Source of the DNA: JAIBJN01 sp963825255
GTDB lineage: Bacteria; Actinomycetota; Thermoleophilia; Gaiellales; Gaiellaceae
Assembly (NCBI GenBank): GCA_963825255.1
Contig: CAWGSF010000003.1
Location: 124,001-188,000 of the forward strand
Direction: 5' to 3'
DNA length: 64,000 bases
The notes under the pieces are model-generated. The model searched no databases, had not been told where the DNA came from, and saw only the letters and a program-made list of their open reading frames with translations. Shown piece by piece: positions 55,503-64,000 of the stretch. The first letter of the stretch is position 1; each line of letters starts with the position of its first letter. The position numbers and the translations under genes were made by a program.

Positions 55503-56301
55503 CTAGAACCGCGCGCCCTCGAGCGCGGTGGCGCAGAGGTGCCCGGGCGGCTGCGGCGGGATCCGGGGGATGACGGAGAACAGCAGCTCGCGCAGCCGCT
55601 CGTTGTTCTCGTTGAAGACGGTCACGACCTGCTCGTGGCTGACGGGCTCGGCGCCCTCGACGCCCACGTCGTGGTCGGTCACCATCGAGATGTTCGCGTA
55701 GCAGAGCTCGAGCTCGCGGGCGAGGTAGCCCTCCGGGTACGCGGTCATGTTGATCGTGTCCCAGCCCATCTCCTGGAACCAGCGCGACTCGGCCCTGGTC
55801 GAGAACCTCGGCCCCTGGATGACGACGACGGTGCCGCCGTCGCGAACCGGGATCCCGAGCTCGCGCGCGGTCTCCACGAGGAGCCCGCGCAGCTCGGGGC
55901 AGTACGGGTCGGCGGCGGAGACGTGGGTCGTCTCGGGGCCGTCGTAGAACGTGTCCTCACGGCCGCTCGTCCGGTCGACGAACTGGTCGCAGACCACGAA
56001 CTCCCCCAGGCGAAGCTCGGCCTTCAGCGCTCCCGAGGCGTTCGGGCCGATGACCCGGCGGACGCCGAGCTCCTTCATCGCCCAGAGGTTCGCCCGGTAG
56101 GGGATCGCGTGCGGCGGGAGCTCGTGGTCCCGTCCGTGGCGGGGAAGGAAGGCGACCCGGACGCCGCCGACCTCGCCGACGGCCAAGGGGGCCGACGGCT
56201 TCCCGTACGGGGTCTCCACCTCTACCTCCTCGACGTCGTCGAGGAACGAGATAGAACCCCGAGCCGCCGAAGACCCCGACTTCAGCCGACGGCGTCGTCA
56301 T
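55503..56301 (-). CDS. mtnP: S-methyl-5'-thioadenosine phosphorylase, apparent frameshift
   Basis: Cleaves methylthioadenosine to adenine and methylthioribose-1-phosphate in methionine salvage. About 265 residues. The phosphate loop GVFGGSGFY is in the first frame; after an extra C near 56253 it continues SFLDDVEEVEVETPYGKPS. Later motifs: LPRHGRDHELPPHAIPYRANL, GPRFSTRAESRWF and NMTAYPEGYLARELELCYA. The Asn-Met-Thr-x3-Glu and absence of a purine-selecting pair favour MTA over inosine. ATG overlaps the upstream stop. Confidence 0.87.
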
Positions 56302-56620
56302 CGGTCTCGCGGACAGCCTTCGCGTACGCGAGCTGCAGGTTGGCGACCTGCTCCTCGAAACCCGCGATCAGCTCGCCGGGGAGGAAGTCCTGCAGGACGG
56401 GAATCAGCGCCTGCATCGTCTCGACGGCGAGCCGGCTCTGGTCGAGGTCGCGCTCGTCGCGCGAGTCCTCGGTCAGCCCGAGGCGGCGGTACCCGATCGA
56501 CGAGACGTGGACGAGCGCGTTCACGAGCACGTCCTCGACGCGCAGCCTGCGGAGCTCCTCGGCGAGCTCGCGGGCGAACTCCTCTTGCTCCTGCTCGAAC
56601 CCGGGATCGTGCTCAGACAT
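56282..56620 (-). CDS. DUF1844-like small protein
   Basis: A 112-residue acidic helical protein. The central LTEDSRDERDLDQSRLAVETMQALIPVLQ resembles the DUF1844 pattern of paired helices found next to RNA- and cofactor-related genes. ATG start overlaps the YbdK-type gene end by eight bases. Function unknown. It lies between that ligase and mtnP on one transcript. Confidence 0.55.
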   Translation of the reverse strand: MSEHDPGFEQEQEEFARELAEELRRLRVEDVLVNALVHVSSIGYRRLGLTEDSRDERDLDQSRLAVETMQALIPVLQDFLPGELIAGFEEQVANLQLAYAKAVRETDDDAVG

Positions 56621-57791
56621 GGACGGGCTCCACGGTCTCCTCCGCGTAGATCTCCTCCAGGGTCCCCCCCGCCTCGAACCGCGCGATCTGCCGCTCCGCG
56701 GCGTTCACCGCCGGCACGCCCAGGAAGCCGGCGACGCCGAGCTCCTCGGCCACCGGGAGCGTCCACTCGATCAGCCCCTCGATCGCGGCGCGGGCGGATC
56801 GCACCTCGCCGTTGGCGAGGTCGATCAGCTCGCCGGAGAGCCCGTGCCGGATCGCGCGCCAGAGGTTCTCCTCGATGAGCCGGTGCGGGTACTCCGGCAG
56901 GTGCTCGCCCTCGTCGACCGCGCGGGCGATCCGTACCGCCAGGGCGTACAGGAGCGCCGCGAGCGCCTGCGCCTCCCCCAGCTCGGGCTGGCCGTCGCAG
57001 ATGCGGATCTCGACCGTGGGAAAGGCGAGATGAGGACGGACGCTCCACCAGATCTGCGTGTGCTCGGTGATCGAGCCCGTGTCGTAGAGGAAGCGGACGT
57101 AGCGCTCGTACTCGTCCCAGCCGCCGAAGGCGTCCGGGACGCCGCAGCGCGGGAACATGCGCGTGAAGATCTGCGTCCGCGCCGAGTGCAGGTGCGTGAA
57201 GACGCCCTCGACGAAGGGCGAGCTCCCCGAGAAGGCGAGGAGGTGCGGGAGGTACGTCCTCAGGCCGTCGGTGACCCTGATCGCCCGGTCGGCCCCGCGG
57301 ATGCCGACGTGGACGTGGAGCCCGAAGCTGTTGTTCCGCCAGACGACGTAGCGGAGGATCTCGTCGTTGCGCCGGTAGTGCGGCGTGTCGATGATGCGCT
57401 GCTCTTGCCAGGGGCTCCACGGGTGCGTGCCCGTGGCGCCGAGCACGACTCCGAGCCCGTCGGCGAGCTCGAGGAGCTGGCGGCGCCGCTCGACCATCAC
57501 GGCGGCGGCTTCGGCGAAGGTCTCGCAGCGCCCGGTGCGCACCTCGACCTCCGAGGCGATGAGCTCTCCGACGAGGTGCTCCTCGAGCGCCGTCCCCCTC
57601 GCGGCCGCCTGGAACTCCTCGAAACGGTTGACGAGGCCGAGCGTCTCGGGGTCGAGGATCGCGAACTCCTCCTCGACCGCGGCGGTGAAGTCCTGCCCCG
57701 AATCGAACGCCTCCCGGGCCGTGCGGATCTGCTCCTCTGGACTGAGCTTCTGCTCCTCGCCCACGGGCGCGAACGTATCAGAGCGGATCAT
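56613..57791 (-). CDS. Carboxylate-amine ligase, YbdK/GCS2 family
   Basis: A 392-residue ATP-dependent ligase of the glutamate-cysteine ligase type 2 family. Motifs: TAAVEEEFAILDPETLGLVNRF, ATGTHPWSPWQ, NNSFGLHVHVGIRG and HLAFPTVEIRICD. Members form gamma-glutamyl amides, and glutathione, mycothiol-like or ergothioneine roles vary. ATG start 27 bases from the divergent sigma factor gene. The exact substrate is not assignable. Confidence 0.88.
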   Translation of the reverse strand: MIRSDTFAPVGEEQKLSPEEQIRTAREAFDSGQDFTAAVEEEFAILDPETLGLVNRFEEFQAAARGTALEEHLVGELIASEVEVRTGRCETFAEAAAVMVERRRQLLELADGLGVVLGATGTHPWSPWQEQRIIDTPHYRRNDEILRYVVWRNNSFGLHVHVGIRGADRAIRVTDGLRTYLPHLLAFSGSSPFVEGVFTHLHSARTQIFTRMFPRCGVPDAFGGWDEYERYVRFLYDTGSITEHTQIWWSVRPHLAFPTVEIRICDGQPELGEAQALAALLYALAVRIARAVDEGEHLPEYPHRLIEENLWRAIRHGLSGELIDLANGEVRSARAAIEGLIEWTLPVAEELGVAGFLGVPAVNAAERQIARFEAGGTLEEIYAEETVEPVHV

Positions 57792-57817
57792 CTGATCAGA
57801 CCGCGATACTCGGCCGG

Positions 57818-58357
57818 ATGGACGCCGACGAGGCCCTCGTCAAGCGTGCGCAGCGGGGAGAGCGGTTCGCGTTCGACTTGCTCGTGGAGCGGTACGAGCA
57901 CCGGCTCTACACGCTGGCGGCGCGCGTCCTCGGCTCGCGCGAGGACGCGGAGGACGCGGTGCAAGAGGCGCTCGTCCGCGCCTGGCTCGCGCTGCCGAAG
58001 TTCCGCGGGGACGCGCGCTTCTCGACCTGGCTCCACCGTATCGTCGTGAACGCCGCGCACGACCAGCGCGACAAGCGCCGGGCGCAGCCGATGGGGGAGC
58101 TGCCGGAGGCGGCGGATCCCCGGGACCGCTTCGCCGACCAGGCGCTCTCCGGAGAGCTTCAGCGGGCGCTCGACGCCCTCGACGAGGGCTACCGCGTCGC
58201 CGTCGTCCTCTACGACGTCCTCGGCTGCTCCTACGGGGAGATCGCGGAGATCACCGGGGTAGCGGAGGGTACGGTGAAGTCGCGCATCTTCCGCGGCCGC
58301 AGCGAGCTGGCTGAACGCCTGGGAACCTCAGGGGAGCGAGCGGAGTCGAACCGGTGA
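57818..58357 (+). CDS. ECF (RpoE-type) sigma factor
   Basis: A 179-residue group 4 sigma factor. Region 2 spans about residues 10-80 with RYEHRLYTLAARVLGSREDAEDAVQEALVRAWLALPKFRG and STWLHRIVVNAAHD. Region 4 spans about 115-165 with EGYRVAVVLYDVLGCSYGEIAEITGVAEGTVKSRIFRGR. It is coupled to the anti-sigma gene through GTGATG. The divergent ligase may be a target. No clear ECF promoter was recognised. Confidence 0.93.
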   Translation: MDADEALVKRAQRGERFAFDLLVERYEHRLYTLAARVLGSREDAEDAVQEALVRAWLALPKFRGDARFSTWLHRIVVNAAHDQRDKRRAQPMGELPEAADPRDRFADQALSGELQRALDALDEGYRVAVVLYDVLGCSYGEIAEITGVAEGTVKSRIFRGRSELAERLGTSGERAESNR

Positions 58358-59007
58358 TGGCCGAAAGGCACCCCGAAGAGCTGGACCTGCTCGCGTACGT
58401 CGAGGAGGAGCTCGCCTCCGACGCGCGGCAAGAGGTGGTCGAGCACCTCGTCGCCTGCCGCTCCTGCTCGGATCACGTCCGCCGCCTCGAGGCGGGGCGC
58501 GAGGCCCTGCGCTCCGCGCCTGCCCTCGAGCTCTCGGACGAGCGTCACGACCAGATCCTCGCCGCGCTTCCGGTCCGGCAGGCGCCCCGGCGCTCGTGGG
58601 CGCCGTTGCGACGCGTCCTCGTCGTCGCGGCGCCCGTCGCGGCGGCCGCCGCGCTGGTCGGCGGCTTCGTCGCCGTGGGCACCCTTGGCGGAGGCGGCGG
58701 GAACGACGACGGCGAAGCGGCCGGGGTCGCGGCTCAGGAGGGTGCGGCCGACATGGGGGGCGGTCAGGAGCGGAGCGCGACCGAGGGAAGTGCGACTACC
58801 ACGCTCTACGGGGCACCGGCTCTCGCCGACAAGAAACTCGTGCGGCACGTCCAGGGGCCGCCCGGCGAGATCGTCGTGCTCCTCGGGAACGCCGGCATCA
58901 CAGCGGCGATCCAGGAGGGAGCCGTCGTGGCCGACGCTGACGCCGACGCCGTGCGCGAGGCGCTCGCGGGCAGGCCCGACGGGAACGTCCCCGTCTACGT
59001 CAAGTAG
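58354..59007 (+). CDS. Zinc-type anti-sigma factor
   Basis: About 216 residues. The N-terminal ZAS domain has the HxxxCxxC motif as HLVACRSC near residue 31, which holds zinc and senses redox state in RsrA-like proteins. A membrane helix follows (LVVAAPVAAAAALVGGFVAVG, about residues 90-110). The outer domain is Gly/Asp-rich and ends in a small alpha/beta unit (VRHVQGPPGEIVVLLGNAG). Start GTG 58354 or ATG 58357. It should hold the upstream sigma factor inactive. Confidence 0.88.
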   Translation: MMAERHPEELDLLAYVEEELASDARQEVVEHLVACRSCSDHVRRLEAGREALRSAPALELSDERHDQILAALPVRQAPRRSWAPLRRVLVVAAPVAAAAALVGGFVAVGTLGGGGGNDDGEAAGVAAQEGAADMGGGQERSATEGSATTTLYGAPALADKKLVRHVQGPPGEIVVLLGNAGITAAIQEGAVVADADADAVREALAGRPDGNVPVYVK

Positions 59008-59028
59008 ACGCAGTCCGACCGGACGAGC

Positions 59029-59496
59029 TCACGGGGAGTAGTGAACCGACGTGAATCCCCACGTGCGAGCCAGCCACCGGGGCACGAAGTCGTCGAGGAC
59101 CCGCTCCAGATCCGTGCCGAGGGCCCGATCGACAACCCACCACGACGCGACGGCGTCGCTCCCGGAAGGGGAGTCGTCGTCGGCCGGATCGATGTAGACG
59201 CAGCCGAACAGCTCGGTTTCGCCCTCGTCGAGCACTGCGTAGTTGAACGTCTCGCGAGCCATGATCTCGGCTTCGTGACGGGCGAGGTCCTTCCGATCCT
59301 CCTCGAAGGTCATGGTGGCCGGCGGCCAACCCCACGCGGCGCCGTACTTCGCCCACAGGCGCTCACGCGAGCCCATGACTGCGGGGTAGTCGATGTCCAC
59401 GTCGGCCTCCCGTATCGGGCGCAGGTGGTGGCCGGTGGGAAGCTCGACACGCTCGGGATGGACGAAACCCTGGCGAAGCCACGTCACGAGCCGCAT
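59029..59496 (-). CDS. Putative GNAT-like acetyltransferase
   Basis: A 155-residue protein with RLVTWLRQGFVHPERVELPTG at the start and an acetyltransferase-like core (YAVLDEGETELFGCVYIDPAD, ASWWVVDRALGTDLERVL). The acetyl-CoA loop is poorly conserved. The same sequence is sometimes annotated as an N-acetyltransferase-fold protein. ATG start. Convergent with the anti-sigma gene. Confidence 0.6.
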   Translation of the reverse strand: MRLVTWLRQGFVHPERVELPTGHHLRPIREADVDIDYPAVMGSRERLWAKYGAAWGWPPATMTFEEDRKDLARHEAEIMARETFNYAVLDEGETELFGCVYIDPADDDSPSGSDAVASWWVVDRALGTDLERVLDDFVPRWLARTWGFTSVHYSP

Positions 59497-59573
59497 CTTA
59501 GGAGGTCGCTCGAGCGCGCGGACTCCCCTGTCCGGACCGCTCGCCTCGAGCCGCCGAGGGAACGCGCCGACGG

Positions 59574-60230
59574 CTAGGTCAGGTAGAAGTAGAGCGCGTA
59601 GAGGAGCTCGACCGCGGGGCTCGTCGTGTGGACGGCCACGTCCTGGGGGACGTCGAGGAGCGCCTCCGTGTAGTTGAAGATGATCTTGATGCCGGCGGCG
59701 ACGACCTCGTCGGCCACGTCCTGCGCGGCCTCCGGCGGCACGGCGAGGACGGCCACGATGATGTTCTTCTCGCGGACGAGCTCGGCCAGTTCGTCGGCGG
59801 ACGAGATGACCGTGTCGCCGATCGGCTGACCGACCTTCGCCTCGTCCGAGTCGAAGGCAGCCGCCACGTTGAAGCCGTGGTCGGCGAAGATCGTCGAGCT
59901 GGCGATCGCCTGCCCGAGGCGGCCCCCGCCGAAGAGCGCGATGTTGTGCTGGCCCTGCGTGCGGAGGATCTTCCGGATCTCCGCGATGAGGCCGTCGATG
60001 TTGTAGCCGACACCTCTCTTGCCGAACTTCCCGAAGGCGGAGAGGTCCCGCCTGATCTGCGTCGCGTTGATGTTCGTGTACTCGCTGATCTCCTGCGAGG
60101 AGATACGGTCCTTGCCCATCTTGCGCGCCTGGGTGAGGACCCGGAGGTACTGGCTGAGCCGGGCGGCGACGCCGACGGTCAGGCGGTCACCTGCCCTGGT
60201 GCTCCCCTCACTGGCGACGCGAACGGCCAT
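59574..60230 (-). CDS. rex: Redox-sensing transcriptional repressor Rex
   Basis: A 218-residue NADH/NAD+ sensor. The N-terminal winged helix has SQYLRVLTQ, ISSQEISEYTNINATQIRRDLSAFG and GKRGVGY. The Rossmann domain has ALFGGGRLGQAI and the C-terminal swapped helix ends VELLYALYFYLT. Represses fermentative or respiratory genes when NADH is low. It precedes a glutaredoxin-like gene and gdh on the minus strand. No ROP site was found immediately upstream. Confidence 0.95.
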   Translation of the reverse strand: MAVRVASEGSTRAGDRLTVGVAARLSQYLRVLTQARKMGKDRISSQEISEYTNINATQIRRDLSAFGKFGKRGVGYNIDGLIAEIRKILRTQGQHNIALFGGGRLGQAIASSTIFADHGFNVAAAFDSDEAKVGQPIGDTVISSADELAELVREKNIIVAVLAVPPEAAQDVADEVVAAGIKIIFNYTEALLDVPQDVAVHTTSPAVELLYALYFYLT

Positions 60231-60290
60231 CGGCGGGGCACAGGATAACGGCGCCTCGGGGATGAGGGCGCAGTTACCTCCTGCCTCGGG

Positions 60291-60527
60291 TCAACCGGCC
60301 AGCCGGCGACGGAGCCCGTCGGGGTGCACGAAGTACGTGAAGGCCTCCTGGCCGTCGACCGCCACGACCGGGATCCGCTCGCGGTAGCGCCCTTCGAGCT
60401 CGGGGTCCCCGCTGATGTCGACCTCGCGGAGATCGAAGGCCACGTCGGCCCGGACCTGCGTGAGGACGCGCCGCGCGCTCTCGCACAGGTGGCAGCCGGG
60501 CGCGTGATAGAGGGTGACGGCGCGCAC
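60291..60527 (-). CDS. Glutaredoxin-like (DUF836) thiol protein
   Basis: A 78-residue thioredoxin-fold protein. It has the CxxC site in LYHAPGCHLCESARRVL and the cis-Pro segment RIPVVAVDGQEAF, with the family length of 75-85. GTG start two bases after the gdh stop, so translation is probably coupled. Could reduce small disulfides; the partner is unknown. Confidence 0.85.
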   Translation of the reverse strand: MRAVTLYHAPGCHLCESARRVLTQVRADVAFDLREVDISGDPELEGRYRERIPVVAVDGQEAFTYFVHPDGLRRRLAG

Positions 60528-60529
60528 CG

Positions 60530-61808
60530 CTACGGATAGAGGCCGCGCGTGACCGTGGCCTCGGCGACCCGGCCGACGGCGATCGCGTAGGCGGCCTCGC
60601 GCATCGAGATCGAGCGTTCCCGGCTCAGCCGCCATGTCTCGGCGAACGCCCGCGTGACGATCTCGTCCAGCTTGTCGTTCACCTCGGCCTCCTTCCAGAA
60701 GTACTCCTGGAGGCCCTGCACCCACTCGAAGTAGGAGACGACGACGCCGCCCGCGTTGGCGAGGACGTCGGGGAGCACGAGGACGCCCTTGTCCTCGAGG
60801 ACGCGGTCGGCCTCGGGTGTCACCGGCCCGTTCGCGCCCTCGAGGACGATCCCCGCCTTCAACTCGCCGGCGTTCGCGCCCGTGATCGAGTGCTCGAGCG
60901 CGCAGGGCGCGAGCACGTCGCAGGCGAGGAGGAGGAGCTCGTCGTTCGTGACCGGCTCCGTGCCGGACAGGCCGGTGAGGACGCCGTTCTCGTCCTTGTA
61001 GGCCATCGCGGCCGCCACGTCGATCCCCTTCGGGTTGTGGACGCCGCCGAGGCGAGTCGGAGAGCCCGACGACGGTCGCTCCCTCCCCGGCGGCGATCTC
61101 GGCCAGGTTGCGCCCGACGTTGCCGAAGCCCTGGACGACGATCGCGCAGCCGCGCAGCGAGCGATCGCGCTCGCGGAGCGCGTCGCGGAGGCAGAACGCG
61201 GCTCCGCGCGCGGTCGCCTCGACGCGGCCGAGCGAGCCTCCGACCTCGAGCGGCTTCCCCGTGACGACGCCCAGGACCGAGTAGCCCTTGTTCATCGAGA
61301 AGGTGTCGAAGATCCACGCCATCTCGCGCGGGCTCGTGCCGACGTCGGGGGCCGGGATGTCCACCTCCGGCCCGATCTGGTTGATGATCTCGGTCGTGAA
61401 GCGCCTGGTCATGCCTTCGAGCTCGCTCGTCGACATGGCCTTCGGATTGCAGACGACGCCGCCCTTGGCCCCGCCGAAAGGAAGCCCCATGAGGGCGCAC
61501 TTCCAGGTCATCCACATGGCGAGCGCCTTCGTCTCCTCGATCGTCACGTGCGGGTGGTAGCGGATGCCGCCCTTCGACGGCCCGCGGGCGATGTTGTGGT
61601 GGACGCGGAAGCCCTGGAACACCTGGACCGACCCGTCGTCCATCCGGGTCGGAATCGAGACGGCCAACGCCCTCTTGCATTCCGAGAGCACGCTGAGCAT
61701 GTTGTCGTCGAGGTCGATCAGCTCCGCGACCCGGCGCAGCTGGACGCGTGCCATCTCCCACGGGTCCTCCGTCAGGTGCGAGGGGGTGGGCGCCTCGGCG
61801 GTGGTCAA
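60530..61808 (-). CDS. gdhA: Glu/Leu/Phe/Val-type dehydrogenase (glutamate dehydrogenase), apparent frameshift
   Basis: About 425 residues, interconverting glutamate and 2-oxoglutarate. Motifs: GGIRYHPHVTIEETKALAMWMTWK with catalytic Lys, GLPFGGAKGGVVCNP, PAPDVGTSPREMAWIFDTFS, and the Rossmann GFGNVGRNLAE. The frame shifts by one extra C near 61051 (TCG-C-CTC), before GGVHNPKGIDV. The TTG start overlaps the subtilase stop as TTGA. NAD specificity cannot be set from sequence alone. Confidence 0.92.
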
Positions 61809-64000
61809 GGCACGATCGTGAAGACGGCCTCGGCCGTCGAGGGTGGCGTCCCGTCGTCGCCGTCGACGGAGTGCGCCCGCAGGCGGAGCACGTACTCGCC
61901 CTCGGGCAGGATGCCCCCCTGCGGCCCCCGGCCGGTGAGGCCGAACGCGTAACGCCCGGGCAGCACGTCGCGCAGTCGCGCCAGGACGCCCAGCCGCCGC
62001 CCCTTGGCCGTCCAGAGCTCGAGCTCGAGCACACCGACTGGCTCGATCATCTCGCCGTCCGGCACGCGCTCGGCGCGACCCGCGCGGAACGCGAGCACGA
62101 CCGGCGCCTGGTCGGAGGGCGCGAACGCGCTGTGGGAGAGCTGGACGTCGCCGACGAGCGGCGCACTCCCCTCGGGCCGCCTCGCGACCGTCCACGGGAC
62201 GCGCACGGGCTGGGCCCCGTCGGCGGAGACGAGCAGGACGCCGCCCGCGCCCGCCGGCAGCTCTCCGTCGGCGGCGACGCCGATCGACACGGCGGCGGAC
62301 GCCCCCGGCTGGAGCGAGAGATGCGCCGGGTCGGCCGAGAACGTGAGGCGGGGACCGGCGGGGTCGTCGGGCACGAGCGCGAAGCCGATGGTGAGGGGCC
62401 GGCTCGAGACGTTCCGGACGGTGAGGGCCCTCGTCGCGCTCCAGTTGGGGCCGGCAGCCCGTCCGAACGCGAGCGTGGCGGGCTCCGCGGCGAGCTCCGC
62501 GGTGGCCGCGTGAGTGGGATCGACGAGGCCGCCGCCCTGCGACGACGCGGAGACCGCCAGGTCGTTGCGCCGGATCCGGCCGGCGCTCCCCACGAGTGCC
62601 GACTTGAGGTCGAGCGGGGAGAGGGTGGGCCTCGCCTCGGCGACCAGCGCCGCGGCGCCCGCGACGACGGCGGCGGCCGCGCTCGTCCCCGTGACGGTCG
62701 CATAGGCGTCGTCGGCGCCCGCGTCGGATGTGGCGAGCCCGACGCCCGCCGCGACGAGGTCGGGCTTGACCCGCCCGTCGAACGCGACGCCGCCGGAGGA
62801 GAAAGGCGCGACGTCCATGAGCGCCGGGTTGGGGAGAGGCTCGGGTGACGAGAGCTCCAGGACAGCTCCGGCCGGCGCCCGGGCGCCCGCGACCACGTCG
62901 GTCGCGGTCTCCGCCGGCACCGCGAGCACGGGCACGCTGACCTCGTCGTCCAGGTCGAGCGAGCCGGCGGGAAGGTCGGTGCCGGCGACCAGCACGACCG
63001 CTGCGCCGGCGGCGGCCGCGTTGCCGACGCGGCGCTCGACCGAACCGCCCTCGGCGGAGACGACGGCCGCGTCTCCCGCGACGAGGCTCGCGCCGTCGGA
63101 GCCGAAGAAGTCGCCCAGCGCGTCGCCCGTGGCCGGCTCGCCCGCGGCCCGGTCCGGCTCCGAGAGGGTCGGCCCCACGGGCGCCGCCACGTCGAGCTTC
63201 ACCGCCGACGGAGCCACGGCGCCGAGCACGCGAACGGGGTCGTCGAGCACGGCCTCGTCCCCGACGTCGAGCGACGCCTGTGTCTGGAGCACCTCGGGCC
63301 GCTCGTCGAGCGCGCCGACCGCGAGCGCCTCCGGGGCCGCGGCGGGGGCGGCGACGGTGCCGAACCCGGGCCCGGGCCGGCCGTCGTTCCCGACCGGGGC
63401 GACGACGAGAGTTCCCAGGCTGGCCGCGCCCGCGACCGCGCGCGCCTCGGGGCTGTCGGTGAACGCTGCGTACGGCTCCACGCCCCCGACCAGCGCGATC
63501 GCGGCGTGGTCGTCGACGGCGCCGTCGCCGTCGGGATCGACCGCGCGCTCGAGCCCGGCGAGGAGCTGGTCCCCGCGACCGAGGACGGCCCAGCTCCCGT
63601 CCTCGGCCTGCCGCCAGCCCATCACGCGGATGGGGAGAACGCGCGCGCCGGGCGCCACGCCGTGGAGCCCTGCGGGCCCGCCGCCGCCGACGATCAGGCC
63701 CGCCATTCGCGTGCCGTGCTCTTCGAGGGCGGTCGGGTCTCCGGGGCTCTCGGCAGGCGCGATCGTCCGGTCGTCGTCGACGACGTCGAAGCCCGGAAGC
63801 ACGCGGCCCTCGAGATAGGGATGGCCGCGATCGACGCCGGTGTCCAGGAGCGCGATCGTCACGCCGGAGCCGGTGAAGCCGGGGAGGGAGACGTCGGGCC
63901 GATGCGCCCCGCCGGGGCCGAGCTCCCCGGCGACGAGCGACTGCGACGCTGCAGCCGCCGGATAGACCGTGCGAACCGGGTAGACCCCTGCGATCCCCTT
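61805..64000 (-). CDS. Subtilisin-family (S8) serine protease, partial
   Basis: A large secreted-type protease whose N-terminus lies beyond the right edge. Within the window are catalytic Asp in IALLDTGVDRGHP, His in EEHGTRMAGLIVGG, oxyanion Asn in VAPVGNDG and Ser in GTSAAAAVVAGAA. An inserted PA-like domain lies between about 62,880 and 63,100. A C-terminal Ig-like region follows, with residues that read PLTIGFALVPDD. No transmembrane or anchor segment is visible. It overlaps gdh by four bases. Confidence 0.88.
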   Translation of the reverse strand, partial: KGIAGVYPVRTVYPAAAASQSLVAGELGPGGAHRPDVSLPGFTGSGVTIALLDTGVDRGHPYLEGRVLPGFDVVDDDRTIAPAESPGDPTALEEHGTRMAGLIVGGGGPAGLHGVAPGARVLPIRVMGWRQAEDGSWAVLGRGDQLLAGLERAVDPDGDGAVDDHAAIALVGGVEPYAAFTDSPEARAVAGAASLGTLVVAPVGNDGRPGPGFGTVAAPAAAPEALAVGALDERPEVLQTQASLDVGDEAVLDDPVRVLGAVAPSAVKLDVAAPVGPTLSEPDRAAGEPATGDALGDFFGSDGASLVAGDAAVVSAEGGSVERRVGNAAAAGAAVVLVAGTDLPAGSLDLDDEVSVPVLAVPAETATDVVAGARAPAGAVLELSSPEPLPNPALMDVAPFSSGGVAFDGRVKPDLVAAGVGLATSDAGADDAYATVTGTSAAAAVVAGAAALVAEARPTLSPLDLKSALVGSAGRIRRNDLAVSASSQGGGLVDPTHAATAELAAEPATLAFGRAAGPNWSATRALTVRNVSSRPLTIGFALVPDDPAGPRLTFSADPAHLSLQPGASAAVSIGVAADGELPAGAGGVLLVSADGAQPVRVPWTVARRPEGSAPLVGDVQLSHSAFAPSDQAPVVLAFRAGRAERVPDGEMIEPVGVLELELWTAKGRRLGVLARLRDVLPGRYAFGLTGRGPQGGILPEGEYVLRLRAHSVDGDDGTPPSTAEAVFTIVP

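Noticed and set aside
53358..58049. A plus-strand open frame of over 1,500 codons
   Set aside because: It lies antisense to hppA, mtnP and the YbdK-type gene. In GC-rich DNA such frames arise from codon bias; the product has no recognisable domain.

Overview
The window is very GC-rich, gene-dense bacterial chromosome. GTG and TTG starts are frequent, adjacent genes often overlap by ATGA or GTGA, and several starts look leaderless. A ClpS-DUF2017 pair, Rex, a long-form HisG, a CsoR/CopA pair and Streptomyces-type PHO boxes point to Actinomycetota. A deep lineage such as Thermoleophilia is my best guess, but no rRNA is present to settle it. A tRNA-Val is the only intact RNA gene I found; two riboswitches are clear.

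Layout. (1) 0.2-4 kb: a polyphosphate cluster (PHP protein, ppk1, ppx). (2) 4.6-13.3 kb: a phosphate-response block. A PhoP/RegX3-like regulator is divergent from a uspA, histidine kinase and lipoprotein run, and is followed by pstS-pstC-pstA-pstB-phoU. PHO boxes sit in the regulator promoter and upstream of pstS. (3) 13.3-19.2 kb: a secreted phosphoesterase, copA-csoR under a CsoR-type operator, and an MMPL transporter. (4) 19.2-26 kb: histidine biosynthesis. hisA is divergent from a TrpR/YerC-like regulator and hisG-hisD-hisCB-hisH-hisF-hisIE, with hisC and hisB fused in one frame. (5) 26-30.3 kb: a SAM-I riboswitch on threonine synthase, then argR-argG-argH on the minus strand. (6) 30.3-38.7 kb: clpS-DUF2017, a CYTH-like protein, a PhoX-type secreted protein, a TPR-cyclase, an LtrA-like protein, a stand-alone TOPRIM protein and a DUF998 protein. 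(7) 38.7-40.5 kb: a gene-poor scar with hairpins, duplicated terminators, a truncated gene copy and a fragment of tRNA-Val. (8) 40.5-47 kb: MBL and VOC enzymes, a propeller-like lipid-anchored or membrane protein, tRNA-Val, an M23 peptidase, a GNAT enzyme and pcrA. (9) 47-53 kb: a D-aminopeptidase, a CinA-like protein, and a cobalamin-riboswitch-controlled ECF transporter with a DUF4430 lipoprotein. (10) 53-64 kb: a proton-pumping pyrophosphatase, MTA phosphorylase, a YbdK-type ligase, an ECF sigma/anti-sigma pair, rex-glutaredoxin-gdh and a subtilase that runs off the end.

A pervasive oddity is that about 20 otherwise well-conserved genes contain apparent single-base frameshifts, mostly +1. 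copA alone has about 17. The translations resume in the expected family sequence on both sides of each site. I read these as sequence or assembly errors with a strong context bias rather than gene decay, so I annotate these genes across the frameshifts.

Phosphate economy links many of the genes: Pst uptake, PhoU, ppk/ppx, extracellular phosphoesterases, PhoX-type protein and H+-PPase. The his, arg, thr and B12/SAM-controlled genes form a second theme of amino-acid and cofactor supply.
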